Shown in pieces: positions 1 through 9,131 of a DNA stretch of 64,000 nucleotides. The stretch is from contig NZ_CP021378.1 in assembly GCF_002215495.1 (NCBI RefSeq), positions 2,294,764 through 2,358,763 of the forward strand, read 5' to 3'. Source of the DNA: Porphyrobacter sp. CACIAM 03H1. GTDB lineage: Bacteria > Pseudomonadota > Alphaproteobacteria > Sphingomonadales > Sphingomonadaceae. The stretch's first letter is position 1, and every line of letters begins with the position of its first letter. Made by a program: the position numbers and the translations under genes. The notes under the pieces are model-generated. The model was given only the letters and a program-made list of their open reading frames with translations. It was not told where the DNA came from and did not search any database.

Positions 1-932
1 GCGTCCAGGGCCCGGTGACGGTGAAGAACGAGGAAATCGACGACTATATCATCCTGCGCGCCGACGGCACGCCGACGTACATGCTCGCAGTGGTGGTCGA
101 CGATCACGACATGGGGGTGACCCACGTGATCCGGGGCGACGATCACCTCAACAACGCTTTCCGCCAGCTGCCGATCATCCGCGCGATGAACGAAATCGAG
201 GGAAACTGGCCCGATCCGGTCTATGCCCATATCCCGCTGATCCACGGCAGCGACGGGGCCAAGCTCTCGAAGCGCCACGGCGCGCTCGGGGTCGAGGCCT
301 ATCGCGACGAGTTCGGGATCCTGCCCGAGGCGTTGTTCAACTACTTGCTGCGGCTCGGCTGGGGCCACGGCGACCGCGAGGAGATCACCCGCGACGAGGC
401 GGTGGCGCTGTTCGATCTCGACGGGGTGGGCAAGAGTCCCTCGCGTTTCGACATGAAAAAGCTCGAGAACCTGAACGGCCACTACCTGCGCGAGGCCGAT
501 GATGCGCGTCTTGCCGCGCTGGTAGCGGCGCGGATTGGCGAGAACGCGGACGAGGCGCTGCTGGCGCAGGCCATGCCGGTGCTCAAAGTGCGCGCGAAGA
601 ACCTCAACGAAGTGGCTGAAGGCGCAGGCTTCCTCTTTGCCACCCGCCCGCTTGCGATGACCGAAAAGGCGCAGGCCCTGCTCGAAGGCGATGCCCGCAC
701 CATCCTGCGCGCGGTTTGCAACGCACTTGCAGCGCAAAACGACTGGACAAGCGAGGCACTGGAAGCCACTACGAAGGCGCTCGCCGAGGAGCAGGGATTG
801 GGCCTCGGCAAGCTGGCGCAGCCGATGCGCGCGGCGCTGACCGGGACGACGACATCACCCGGTATCTTCGACGTGCTGGTCCTCCTGGGCCGGGACGAGG
901 CGCTCGCCCGGCTCGAAGCGCAGGCCGCCTGA
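1..932 (+). CDS. gltX: Glutamyl-tRNA synthetase, 3' part (gene starts before the window)
   Basis: Class I aminoacyl-tRNA synthetase that charges tRNA-Glu (or tRNA-Gln by misacylation) in the cytoplasm. The frame is open from the first bases, so the 5' end, including the HIGH motif, is missing; about 309 C-terminal residues are visible. They contain the Rossmann-fold stretch [20 protein letters not shown], the IRGDDHLNN segment, and the KMSKS-class loop KLSKRHG at 261-281. The anticodon-binding helical domain follows and ends normally in EAQAA before a TGA stop. Alphaproteobacteria often carry two gltX copies, and I cannot tell which one this is. gltA follows 55 bases downstream on the same strand. 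Confidence 0.93.
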   Translation, partial: VQGPVTVKNEEIDDYIILRADGTPTYMLAVVVDDHDMGVTHVIRGDDHLNNAFRQLPIIRAMNEIEGNWPDPVYAHIPLIHGSDGAKLSKRHGALGVEAYRDEFGILPEALFNYLLRLGWGHGDREEITRDEAVALFDLDGVGKSPSRFDMKKLENLNGHYLREADDARLAALVAARIGENADEALLAQAMPVLKVRAKNLNEVAEGAGFLFATRPLAMTEKAQALLEGDARTILRAVCNALAAQNDWTSEALEATTKALAEEQGLGLGKLAQPMRAALTGTTTSPGIFDVLVLLGRDEALARLEAQAA

Positions 933-987
933 GGCAGGCTGCGCGGGCACAGAGCGCCACACAAGGATTTTGGACAGGAGACAGATC

Positions 988-2274
988 TTGGCAGACAAGA
1001 CGGCGAAACTCGAAATCGGCGGCCAGAGCTACGAGTACCCCGTGCTCGAAGGCAGCACCGGCCCCGACGTGATCGACATCCGCAAGCTTTACGCGCAGAC
1101 GGGAGCCTTCACCTTCGATCCCGGCTTCACCTCGACCGCCAGCTGCGAAAGCGCGCTGACCTATATCGACGGTGACGAGGGCGTGCTGCTGCACCGCGGT
1201 TATCCGATCGGCCAGCTGGCCGAGCATTCGAGCTTCATGGAAGTCAGCTACCTGCTGCTGAACGGCGAGCTGCCGAGCAAGCAGGAACTCGACGACTTCA
1301 GCTACACCATCACCCGTCACACGATGCTGCACGAGCAGCTGATGACCTTCTACCGGGGTTTCCGTCGTGACGCGCACCCGATGGCGATCATGTGCGGCGT
1401 GGTCGGCGCGCTGTCTGCCTTCTATCACGACAGCACCGACATCTCCGATCCCGAGCACCGCAAGATCAGCTCGCACCGCCTGATCGCCAAGATGCCGACG
1501 ATCGCGGCGATGGCCTACAAGTATTCGGTCGGCCAGCCCTTCATGTATCCGGACAACCGCCTGTCCTATACCGGTAATTTCCTGCGCATGACCTTCGGCG
1601 TTCCGGCCGAGGAGTATGAGGTGATCCCGGCGGTGGAGCGCGCGATGGACCGCATCTTCATCCTCCACGCCGACCACGAACAGAACGCCTCGACCTCGAC
1701 CGTGCGGCTCGCCGGTTCCTCGGGCGCCAACCCCTTCGCCTGCATCGCGGCCGGCATCGCCTGCCTGTGGGGCCCGGCGCATGGTGGCGCGAACGAGGCG
1801 GCGCTCAACATGCTCAAGGAAATCGGCACGCCCGACAAGATCCCGCACTACATCGAGCGCGCCAAGGACAAGAACGATCCCTTCCGCCTGATGGGCTTCG
1901 GTCACCGCGTCTACAAGAACTACGATCCGCGCGCGACGGTGATGCAGAAGACCGTGCGCGAGGTGTTCGACGCGCTCAAGGTCACCGACCCGCTGTTCGA
2001 AACCGCGCTGCGGCTGGAGGAGATCGCGCTGAGCGATCCCTACTTTATCGAGAAGAAGCTGTTCCCGAACGTCGATTTCTACTCGGGAATCATCCTCTCG
2101 GCGATCGGCTTCCCGACCACCATGTTCACCGCGCTCTTCGCCCTCGCCCGCACCGTGGGCTGGGTGGCGCAGTGGAACGAGATGATCAGCGATCCCGGCC
2201 AGAAGATCGGCCGTCCTCGCCAGCTCTACACCGGGCCGACGCAGCGCGACTACGTGCCGCTCAGCGCACGCTGA
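988..2274 (+). CDS. gltA: Citrate synthase (type II, hexameric family), TTG start
   Basis: Condenses acetyl-CoA and oxaloacetate to citrate, the entry step of the TCA cycle. The 428-residue product begins [12 protein letters not shown] and has the family signatures [14 protein letters not shown], the catalytic HADHEQNAS region and the GFGHRVYK motif with the second active-site histidine. I place the start at TTG 988 because AGGAGA lies at 976-981 with six bases of spacing and the resulting N-terminus matches alphaproteobacterial citrate synthases; an in-frame TTG at 970 has no such site. It follows gltX and is followed 14 bases later by a small membrane protein gene. Confidence 0.96.
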   Translation: MADKTAKLEIGGQSYEYPVLEGSTGPDVIDIRKLYAQTGAFTFDPGFTSTASCESALTYIDGDEGVLLHRGYPIGQLAEHSSFMEVSYLLLNGELPSKQELDDFSYTITRHTMLHEQLMTFYRGFRRDAHPMAIMCGVVGALSAFYHDSTDISDPEHRKISSHRLIAKMPTIAAMAYKYSVGQPFMYPDNRLSYTGNFLRMTFGVPAEEYEVIPAVERAMDRIFILHADHEQNASTSTVRLAGSSGANPFACIAAGIACLWGPAHGGANEAALNMLKEIGTPDKIPHYIERAKDKNDPFRLMGFGHRVYKNYDPRATVMQKTVREVFDALKVTDPLFETALRLEEIALSDPYFIEKKLFPNVDFYSGIILSAIGFPTTMFTALFALARTVGWVAQWNEMISDPGQKIGRPRQLYTGPTQRDYVPLSAR

Positions 2275-2288
2275 GAGGCTGAAAAGCA

Positions 2289-2483
2289 ATGTTGATGCTG
2301 AGGGCGGCAGGGATGTTCCTTGTCGCCCTCGGTCTTATCTGGGTGCTGCAGGGCACCGGCGTGCTGCACTGGCCGGCGGACAGCTTCATGCTCGGACAAG
2401 GCGACTGGGCCTGGCGCGGGGCGGGAACGGCGCTTGCGGGTGCCGCTCTAATCGGGCTCGCGGTCTGGCGTTCGCGCCGCTGA
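2289..2483 (+). CDS. Small two-helix membrane protein, unknown function
   Basis: 64 residues with two hydrophobic segments, roughly residues 5-24 (LRAAGMFLVALGLIWVLQG) and 44-60 (WRGAGTALAGAALIGLAVW), joined by a short polar linker, and ending in WRSRR. The arginine-rich tail suggests a cytoplasmic C-terminus. It starts at ATG 2289, just after gltA, and is probably co-transcribed with it. The second codon-initiated Met (MLMLR) leaves a two-residue uncertainty in the start. I do not recognise a named family; it is convergent with the histidine-kinase-like gene, whose stop lies 10 bases away. Confidence 0.72.
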   Translation: MLMLRAAGMFLVALGLIWVLQGTGVLHWPADSFMLGQGDWAWRGAGTALAGAALIGLAVWRSRR

Positions 2484-2493
2484 GCAGTGCGGA

Positions 2494-3900
2494 TCAGGCG
2501 GCCGGAAGCTCCAGCGTGAACAGGGCGCCGCCGCCGGGAGCAGGGCCAACGGTCAGGCTTCCCTCCATCGCCTCGGCAAGCCGGCGCGAGATGTAGAGGC
2601 CGAGGCCCGATCCCTTGTCGCGCCCGCCGTCGCTGTCGCGGCCGAGGCGTTCGCCCTTGTCGAAGATGCGCTCCGCCTGTTCGGGCGTGATACCGGAGCC
2701 CTCGTCGGCAACCGTCACCGCCACCCGTCCCTCGCCTGCGGCACGGGCCGAGATCGTCACCGTGCTGGCCGCCGGGGCATAGGCGATGGCATTGCCCACG
2801 AGGTTGATGAGGATCTGCAGAACGCGCCGGAACTCGGCCGTGGCGACTGTCCGCCCACGCTCGCCCTCGACCACCAGCACCGTCTCGCGATGCTGGGCGC
2901 GCACGCCGAGGATGCCGGCGGCGCGGGTGGCGGCATCGGCAAGATCGACCGGCTCGCGCGCCGTGCTGAAGCCGGGCGTTTCGACCACCTCTAGATCGGC
3001 TAGGTCATCGAGCATGGCGGCAAGGTGCTGGCCCGCGCTGGCGATGGTGCCGGCATATTCGCTGTATTCCTCGCGCAGGGGCCCCGCGAGGCGCGCACGA
3101 ATGGTCTCGGCATTGGCGATGATCCGGGTCACCGGCTGACGCAGCACAGGGGCGAGCGCGGTGCCGACGAGGCGGGTCGTCGCGGTCTCGGGCGCCTCGC
3201 TGGCGCTGTCGGCAGGCGGGGCCTCGGCAAGCGGCTCCTCGGCGATCAGCAGCAGTTCGAAGCCTTGCGGGTTGTGCGGGTCGGGCCCGAGCGGGATCAG
3301 CCGCGCGCGCCAGTGCCGTGCCGAGCCGGGCAGGCGGCAGGCCGCACCGTCGAGCAACCGCCAGTGGAGCGGCTGGTGGTGGCTGATGCCGGTCAGCTCG
3401 ACCAGATCGCTCCACACCCGCCCCGGTGCCGCGCGCGCGGCGGCTTCGAGCGCGGCGGCATCCCGCGCGCGCGCGCTGAGCACCTGGACCTGCTGGCGCG
3501 CGTCGAGCCGCCCGCTGACCTCGGCGGTAGCCCGGTCGATGGCATCGATGCGATCGGCGAATTCGCGCGGATTCGGCGGGGTCACGGGACTGCGCTGCCA
3601 GTTCTCCACCAGCACCTCGCAGCCGCCTCCGTCGTCTTCGGCGAGCGGATGGATGCGGGCGAAGCCCGAAACCTCGGCATCGCCGTCATAGGCGGAAAAG
3701 CCGCGCGCGATCCTGAGGCCCATGCGCCGCGCCTGCTGCACCAGCGCGAGCAGTTCGGGGATCGCCAGCGTTCCCGGCAGATCGCCCCCGCAACGCTCCT
3801 GCAGCTCGGCCAGCGGCGCATCCGCGCTGAGCAGCCGGTCGCGCGCGTCGGTCAGGCCATAGGCGCCGAGCAGGCTGTCGGTGCGGTCCATGGCGTTCAT
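2494..3900 (-). CDS. Histidine-kinase-like protein without the phospho-accepting histidine
   Basis: 468 residues, no transmembrane segment, so probably a cytosolic signalling ATPase. The C-terminal HATPase domain is intact: N box (ILINLVGNAIAYAP), DEGSG (G1) and DKGSGLGLYISRRL (G2). The dimerisation helix aligns with HisKA up to QHLAAMLDDLADLE, but where families have SHELRTPL this protein reads APVLRQPV, with proline (codon 3148-3150) in place of the histidine. The N-terminal 240 residues match no domain I can name; a PAS-like fold is possible. The start ATG 3900 overlaps the DUF2336 stop (TGATG), indicating translational coupling. Function could be a pseudokinase or a scaffold rather than a phosphodonor. 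Confidence 0.85.
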   Translation of the reverse strand: MNAMDRTDSLLGAYGLTDARDRLLSADAPLAELQERCGGDLPGTLAIPELLALVQQARRMGLRIARGFSAYDGDAEVSGFARIHPLAEDDGGGCEVLVENWQRSPVTPPNPREFADRIDAIDRATAEVSGRLDARQQVQVLSARARDAAALEAAARAAPGRVWSDLVELTGISHHQPLHWRLLDGAACRLPGSARHWRARLIPLGPDPHNPQGFELLLIAEEPLAEAPPADSASEAPETATTRLVGTALAPVLRQPVTRIIANAETIRARLAGPLREEYSEYAGTIASAGQHLAAMLDDLADLEVVETPGFSTAREPVDLADAATRAAGILGVRAQHRETVLVVEGERGRTVATAEFRRVLQILINLVGNAIAYAPAASTVTISARAAGEGRVAVTVADEGSGITPEQAERIFDKGERLGRDSDGGRDKGSGLGLYISRRLAEAMEGSLTVGPAPGGGALFTLELPAA

Positions 3901-4823
3901 CACCCCGCCTGCTCGCCGCCGAGCAGCGCGGCGGCACGCTCGGGCGAGACGGCGGCGAGCATACGCGGCGGGCGACCGGCGGGTTCGACCAGCAGCAACT
4001 GGCGCTCGATCGCCGGAGGTGCGAGACCCGCGGCGCGCAGCAGCAGGGCAAAGCGCATCCCCTGCCCTTCGTGACAGGCAAGCACCGCCGCACCGCGGGG
4101 CGTGGGGGTGGTCACGGCAAGAGCGCTCGCGAACATTGCCAGCCCCGCGTGATCCAGCGCCAGCGCGGCGACGACACCGCGGCGCAGGCTCGCCACCAGT
4201 CGCGCCATCAGGCCGAGCCGCGAGGCGCCCTCGTCATAAGCCGCCACCAGCCCTGCGCGCCCTGGTCCCTCGGGCAGCCGCGCGAGCAGGGTGTGAAACA
4301 GTTCGGCGGGCAGTTCCCCGAGCGGCAGTTCCATCCGCCGCTGGCCCTGTACGAAGCGCGATTGCGCCGCGAGAGCCGCCATCGCCAGTGCGGCGACTGC
4401 GGTGTCCTCGGACGCGATCAGCTCCTGCAGGAGCGGGCTCAGCACCGGGTCGATGGCGTGGCGCTGGTGCAGGCGCTCGGCGGCAAGGCTTTCGGCGGCC
4501 AGCGCATGGCAATGGGCGAGCAGCTCCGCATCGCCCGTGAGAGTCTCGGCAAGCGCTTCAGCCGCGAGCGGATCCATGCCGACGGCGCGGGTCGCCGGAT
4601 CGTGGCCGGCCTCTGCGGCGACAAGCTGGGCGGCAAGATCGCCGATCATCCCGCGCACGCGGGCAAGGATCGCCTCGCTCAGGAGGGCCTGTGCTTCCGA
4701 CCCGAGCAGGTGACGCAGCACAGGGACGACAGCCGACAGCGCGCGGGCTTCCCGCGCGAGTTCGTCCCGCAGGATCGCCTCGACAGCTTGGTCGGCGGCA
4801 AGGTCCATCGTCTCTTCGCCCAT
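3900..4823 (-). CDS. DUF2336 domain-containing protein
   Basis: 307-residue, alanine- and leucine-rich all-helical protein resembling the alphaproteobacterial DUF2336 family, which is found beside two-component genes and has no established biochemical activity. The central stretch (VLSPLLQELIASEDTAVAAL, then AQSRF) is typical of its repeated helical hairpins. No membrane segment or signal peptide is visible. An internal ATG at 4808 (MDLAADQ) with purine-rich sequence before it is an alternative start. It overlaps the downstream kinase-like gene by one base and lies 53 bases from the nucleotidyltransferase-like gene upstream, suggesting one operon with a shared signalling role. Confidence 0.75.
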   Translation of the reverse strand: MGEETMDLAADQAVEAILRDELAREARALSAVVPVLRHLLGSEAQALLSEAILARVRGMIGDLAAQLVAAEAGHDPATRAVGMDPLAAEALAETLTGDAELLAHCHALAAESLAAERLHQRHAIDPVLSPLLQELIASEDTAVAALAMAALAAQSRFVQGQRRMELPLGELPAELFHTLLARLPEGPGRAGLVAAYDEGASRLGLMARLVASLRRGVVAALALDHAGLAMFASALAVTTPTPRGAAVLACHEGQGMRFALLLRAAGLAPPAIERQLLLVEPAGRPPRMLAAVSPERAAALLGGEQAG

Positions 4824-4876
4824 TATCGCATCCGGCCTAGCGCCGGCATAGTTAAGGACGGGTTAGATCAATCCTG

Positions 4877-6076
4877 TCAGCGGCGCAGCAGCAAAGCTGC
4901 GACCAGCCCCAAGGCGAGACAGGCGAGCGCTTCGGGTAAAAGGCCGAAGCCGGCGGCAAGCGCGAGGACAAGGAGCATGGCGGGCCGGTCGCCCGCGATG
5001 GTCGTGAGGTTCGCGCCCGGCGGGCGTGACACGGCGCGGGCAAGGCCTACGGCAACCGGTCCGAGCACGGCAAGCGGCTGCCATTCGGGCCAGGGCGCTA
5101 GCGCGAACCACAAGGCAAGGGCGACAAGCGCGTCTGCCGCAGCGCCCAGCACCGCCCCGCCGCGCGGCATGCGGTCCTCGCGCCGCAGCCGCGCGGCGAG
5201 CGTGCCGAAGGTCCGGGCGACCTCGCCGCCGAAGACTCCTGCCGCCGCCAGCGCGAGGCCTGCCGCCGGAAAGCCGAAGGCGGCGAGCATCAGCGCTCCC
5301 AACAGCGCCGCCAGCGCGAGGCTCCCGGCGACCACCCCACCCTGCGCCAGACCGCGCGGGACCAGCGACCGCACCAGCATCCCCGCCAGCGAGGCCGATG
5401 GTGCGCGCCAGTCGGCAACCGGGGCGGCGCGGGCGACGAGGTCTGCCTCGTGCCGCTCGACCATCGCCGCGCTCTCGGCCAGCAGCCAGCTCTCCGGCAC
5501 CAGTTCGCGTGCGGCGAGTTCGCGCGTCGGGGTGCCAGCCTGAAGCGCAAGACGCAGCAGCAGCGATATGGCGTCGGCATCTTCGGGGAAATCGGACAGG
5601 TGCTGCACCGGCGCGCCGCGCATGGCCAGAACGCCCGCCCAGTGGCGGCTCGCGTCGATGCGCTCGAAATCCTCGGGGCGGCTCACGGCCAGCGGATGAT
5701 CGGCGGGGATCGTTGCCACCGCCCGGCTCAGGCGGTCCTCGCCTCCCCCGCCGAAGACAGCGCGCACCACCTGCGGATCGGGAACCAGCCCGTCGAGCAG
5801 GACGACGAGATCGTCCTCCGCCCGCACCAGGGCGGGCAACGCGGCGAAACCCTTGAGTGCGTGGAACTGCACCCCGCCTGCCTCGAGGGCGTGCTGCAGG
5901 CCGAGGATGTCGTCCGTGGCGGCAAGGCTTTCGGTCAGGCACAGCACCCGCTCGACCCCGAGATCAGTCAGCAGCGCCGCCTGCCAAGCCAGCACGCTGC
6001 GCCCCGCAAGCGGCATGGCGGCACGCAATGTGCCGTCATCGCTCCGCCGGAGCGCGGCGATCAGACCGATGCGCAT
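4877..6076 (-). CDS. Nucleotidyltransferase-like domain fused to a polytopic membrane domain
   Basis: 399 residues in two parts. Residues 1 to about 215 look like a GT-A/nucleotidyltransferase fold: a beta-strand start (MRIGLIAALRR), a region around LAGRSVLAWQAALLTDLGV, then the acidic DDLVVLLDG motif. Residues 235-399 hold about five hydrophobic helices with short loops (LRREDRMPRGG, SRPPGANLT). The arrangement recalls fusions of a cytidylyltransferase with a CDP-alcohol phosphotransferase, such as inositol-phosphate enzymes, but a clean DG-x2-AR-x8-G-x3-D-x3-D motif is not present, so activity is unproven. It sits in the same orientation between the DUF2336 and Hpt-like genes. Confidence 0.7.
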   Translation of the reverse strand: MRIGLIAALRRSDDGTLRAAMPLAGRSVLAWQAALLTDLGVERVLCLTESLAATDDILGLQHALEAGGVQFHALKGFAALPALVRAEDDLVVLLDGLVPDPQVVRAVFGGGGEDRLSRAVATIPADHPLAVSRPEDFERIDASRHWAGVLAMRGAPVQHLSDFPEDADAISLLLRLALQAGTPTRELAARELVPESWLLAESAAMVERHEADLVARAAPVADWRAPSASLAGMLVRSLVPRGLAQGGVVAGSLALAALLGALMLAAFGFPAAGLALAAAGVFGGEVARTFGTLAARLRREDRMPRGGAVLGAAADALVALALWFALAPWPEWQPLAVLGPVAVGLARAVSRPPGANLTTIAGDRPAMLLVLALAAGFGLLPEALACLALGLVAALLLRR

Positions 6077-6190
6077 GGCTCCACCCTTCCCTTATCTCTC
6101 CCGCCGGGAGGATCAGGAATTGGCGGTTTCGGCGGCGCGGTTCAAGCGGGAGCCGCGGGGTTGCCCCCATTCGCGGCCCGGCGCGACGGA

Positions 6191-6517
6191 TCAGCGGAAC
6201 TTCGGATCGCGGCTGTGGGCGCGGTTGAAGCGGGCGAGCACCGCCTCGACCTCGCGGATCGCCATCGGCTCGCCGGGGGCGGCATGAAGCGCGATCTCGG
6301 CGGCCTGGAGCAGGTCGTCGGCGTGGAAGCTTGCGGCAAGGCCCTTCAGGCGCATCGCCGCGACGTGCCAGTTGCCGTCGCAGCGGGCGCGCTTCAGCAG
6401 ATCGAGCTGTTTGGCCGCGCTTTCGAGGAAGGCGCTGCGCAGCTCGCGCAGCAGCACGGCATCATCGCCGGCCGCAGCCGCAAGGGTCGCATCGAGGGCA
6501 CCGTGGTTGAACGCCAT
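6191..6517 (-). CDS. Hpt-like domain protein lacking the phospho-histidine
   Basis: 108-residue helical protein with the shape of a histidine phosphotransfer domain. The diagnostic helix reads AAMRLKGLAASFHADDL; in active Hpt domains this is AHxLKGSAxxxGA, so the phosphorylated His is replaced by Met55 (codon 6353-6355). A His at residue 51, four positions earlier, is not in the canonical register. It probably heads the minus-strand cluster that continues into the nucleotidyltransferase-like, DUF2336 and kinase-like genes, and it is divergent from the coiled-coil gene at 6588 across a 70-base intergenic region. Confidence 0.72.
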   Translation of the reverse strand: MAFNHGALDATLAAAAGDDAVLLRELRSAFLESAAKQLDLLKRARCDGNWHVAAMRLKGLAASFHADDLLQAAEIALHAAPGEPMAIREVEAVLARFNRAHSRDPKFR

Positions 6518-6587
6518 GCGGCAGGGATAGACCTGATTGGGTTAAAGCGGGGTTTATCCCGATAGGCGCTGTGGTATGGAGTGTCCC

Positions 6588-9131
6588 ATGGCAGGACGGC
6601 ACCAGATGCGCGCCTTGGGGCGCAAGAGCGGCGATGATGGCGCAGGGGAAATGGTTTCCGGCGAAACCGAGGCAGGCGAGGAGGCGCTCGTCCTCGCCGA
6701 CACCTGGGTCGAGGAAGAAGAAACCGCCGAGGCCGCCTCCCCGCCCCGGAGCGGGTGGTTGGCGCCGGCCCTGGCGCTGCTGGTCGTCGCGGGGTGGACG
6801 GCGTTCTTCGTCTGGGCGCAGCTTCCGGCGATCACCGCCGGGGTCACGCCGGCGCAAGGGGCGGAATTGGTCGTCGCCTGGGCCATCCCGGTCGTGCTGG
6901 TCGGGATCGTCTGGCTGCTGGCGCTGCGCACCTCGCGCGCCGAGGCGCACCGTTTCGCCGCCACCGCTGCATCGATGAGCCGCGAGAGCGCGGCGCTCGA
7001 GGCGCGGCTCAAGGTCGTGAACCGCGAGCTCAGCCTCGCGCGCGAATTCCTCGCCGCCGAGGCGCGCGATCTCGAGGCGCTGGGGCGGATCGCGGCCGAG
7101 CGGCTCTCGACCCACGCGGGCGAGTTGCAGGCGCTCATCCGCAACAATGGCGCCGAGGTCGAGACCATCGCTAACACGAGCGAAACGGCGCTCGGCAACA
7201 TGAACCGCCTGCGTGACGATCTGCCGGTGATCGCCAATGCCGCGCGGGACGTGGCGAACCAGATCGGCAGCGCGGGACGTGTGGCCGAGGAGCAGCTCGG
7301 ACGTCTAGCGGGCGGGTTCGACCGGCTCGCCGCCTCTGGCGCCGAAAGCGAGACCCTCGTCGCGCGTCTCGGCGGCAATGTGGGCGAGACGCTGTCCGCC
7401 TTCGAGGACCAGCTCGCACGGATCGAGACGCTGGTGACCCAGCGTTTCGCCGCCTTGCAGTCGGAGGCCGAGACCTATCGTGCCCGCGTGTCCGAACTCG
7501 AGGAAGCGGCGCTTGCGGCGCTGCGCCAGCGTGCGGGCACGGCGGCGCAGGAGACCGAAACCATCGCCGCGCGTCTGCAAGAGGCCGGCGAGACCGCGCA
7601 GACACGGTTTGCCGAAGCGATCGCAGCGCTGCACGAGGGGCTGCTCGAAAAGCTCCGTCTGGTCGATGATCTCGACCGCAGCACCAGCGCGGCCTCGGGC
7701 GAGCGCATCACCCAACTTCGCGACGAGGCGATCCGCTTCGACGAACAGCTGGCGGCGCGCAACCGCCGCTTCGACGAGCTGATCGAACAGCGCCAGGCTG
7801 CTTTCGAGACCCACGAGGCGCAGGCCAGCGAAGTGTTGGCGCAGCGCCTCGCCGCGCTCGACGATGCTCTCGCCCAGCGGCGCGAGGCGCAGATGGCGGA
7901 GATCGAGAAGCTGGTGATCCAGAGCGAGGACATGGCCGCGCGCGTGGCCGAACTCGGCCGCGTGGTCGGCGAGGCCGGACAGACCGGCGAGGCGGCGCGT
8001 GCGAGCCTCATGGGTGCGCTTGAGGGCATCTCGCAGCAGCTCGCCGAAAAGCGCGTCGCGCTGGCGACCACCGAGGAGCAGATGGCACAGCTCACCGACC
8101 AGAGCGTGCGCCTACTCGAGATCCTGCAATCGGGCGCGCGCACCTGCCGCGAGGACCTTTCGGCCGCGATCGGCCAGGCGAATGCCGCGATCGAGGGCGT
8201 CGAGGCCCGGGCGGACAAGGTCGGGGCGCTGATGCTCCGGAGCACCGAGGCGGGCAGCGACCTTTCTGACTATCTCGTCAAGACCCGCGCCGAGATCGAC
8301 GCGGCGGAAATCGCAATCGCCGGCTTCAAGTCACGCCTCGCCGAGGAGACGGAGGACGCTCTGGCCCGCCTGCAGGGCCTACGCGGCGGTTTCGCCCGTC
8401 TGGCCGAGGAGAGCGGCACGCTCGGTGGTGTGGCGCAGGAGAGCCTGCGCGAAGCGCTCGGGCAGCTCGAGGGCGCGATCAAGCAGGCCTTCGCCACGCT
8501 TGACCAAGGCGCGCGCGACCGGATGCTGGCTGCGGCAGGCGCCCTAGGGGCCGAAGCTGTCGAGGCGCTGGAGCGCACCTTGCGCAACGAGACCGCGGCG
8601 ACGCTCGGCAAGCTCGAACAGTCCGCCGCCCACGCTTCGGGCGTCGGACGCGAGGCGGCGATCCAGCTGCGCGACCAGCTGGTCAAGGTCAACGAGCTCA
8701 CCGGCAATCTCGAACAGCGCATCACCCGCGCCCGCGAACTGGCCGAGGAGCAGGTCAACAACGACTTCGCGCGGCGCATGGCGCTGATCACCGATGCGCT
8801 CAATTCGGCCGCGATCGACATCGCCGGCGCGCTGTCGAGCGAGATCGCGGACACGGCGTGGGAGGCCTATCTCAAGGGCGACCGCGGCATCTTCACCCGC
8901 CGCGCGGTGCGGCTCATCGACAACGGCACCGCCAAGGACATCGCCGCGCTCTACAGCGCCGACGAGACCTTCAGGGCCAATGTCAGCCGCTATATCCACG
9001 ATTTCGAGGCTCTGCTGCGCCAGACGCTCTCGACCCGTGACGGGCACGTGCTGAGCGTGACCATGCTCGGGTCGGACATGGGCAAGCTCTACGTGGCGCT
9101 CGCCCAGGCGATCCAGCGCTTCAGGACCTAG
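6588..9131 (+). CDS. Large membrane-anchored coiled-coil protein, unknown function
   Basis: 847 residues. An acidic N-terminal segment (about 45 residues) is followed by two transmembrane helices (LAPALALLVVAGWTAFFVW and LVVAWAIPVVLVGIVWLLAL), then about 600 residues of nearly unbroken heptad-like, Glu/Ala/Arg-rich sequence predicted to be coiled coil. It ends in a compact conserved-looking domain (about residues 730-847, from RRMALITDALNSA to LAQAIQRFRT). Start ATG 6588 is preferred over ATG 6576 because GGAG lies six bases upstream. Role is unknown; an envelope or chromosome-tethering scaffold is only a guess. Its TAG stop shares the CTAG tetranucleotide 9128-9131 with the stop of the convergent DUF1467 gene. 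Confidence 0.82.
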   Translation: MAGRHQMRALGRKSGDDGAGEMVSGETEAGEEALVLADTWVEEEETAEAASPPRSGWLAPALALLVVAGWTAFFVWAQLPAITAGVTPAQGAELVVAWAIPVVLVGIVWLLALRTSRAEAHRFAATAASMSRESAALEARLKVVNRELSLAREFLAAEARDLEALGRIAAERLSTHAGELQALIRNNGAEVETIANTSETALGNMNRLRDDLPVIANAARDVANQIGSAGRVAEEQLGRLAGGFDRLAASGAESETLVARLGGNVGETLSAFEDQLARIETLVTQRFAALQSEAETYRARVSELEEAALAALRQRAGTAAQETETIAARLQEAGETAQTRFAEAIAALHEGLLEKLRLVDDLDRSTSAASGERITQLRDEAIRFDEQLAARNRRFDELIEQRQAAFETHEAQASEVLAQRLAALDDALAQRREAQMAEIEKLVIQSEDMAARVAELGRVVGEAGQTGEAARASLMGALEGISQQLAEKRVALATTEEQMAQLTDQSVRLLEILQSGARTCREDLSAAIGQANAAIEGVEARADKVGALMLRSTEAGSDLSDYLVKTRAEIDAAEIAIAGFKSRLAEETEDALARLQGLRGGFARLAEESGTLGGVAQESLREALGQLEGAIKQAFATLDQGARDRMLAAAGALGAEAVEALERTLRNETAATLGKLEQSAAHASGVGREAAIQLRDQLVKVNELTGNLEQRITRARELAEEQVNNDFARRMALITDALNSAAIDIAGALSSEIADTAWEAYLKGDRGIFTRRAVRLIDNGTAKDIAALYSADETFRANVSRYIHDFEALLRQTLSTRDGHVLSVTMLGSDMGKLYVALAQAIQRFRT

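Noticed and set aside
769..2289. Open frame of about 500 codons antisense to gltX and gltA
   Set aside because: It mirrors gltA codon positions, has arginine/histidine/alanine bias of an antisense frame in GC-rich DNA, and no recognisable domain or ribosome-binding site.
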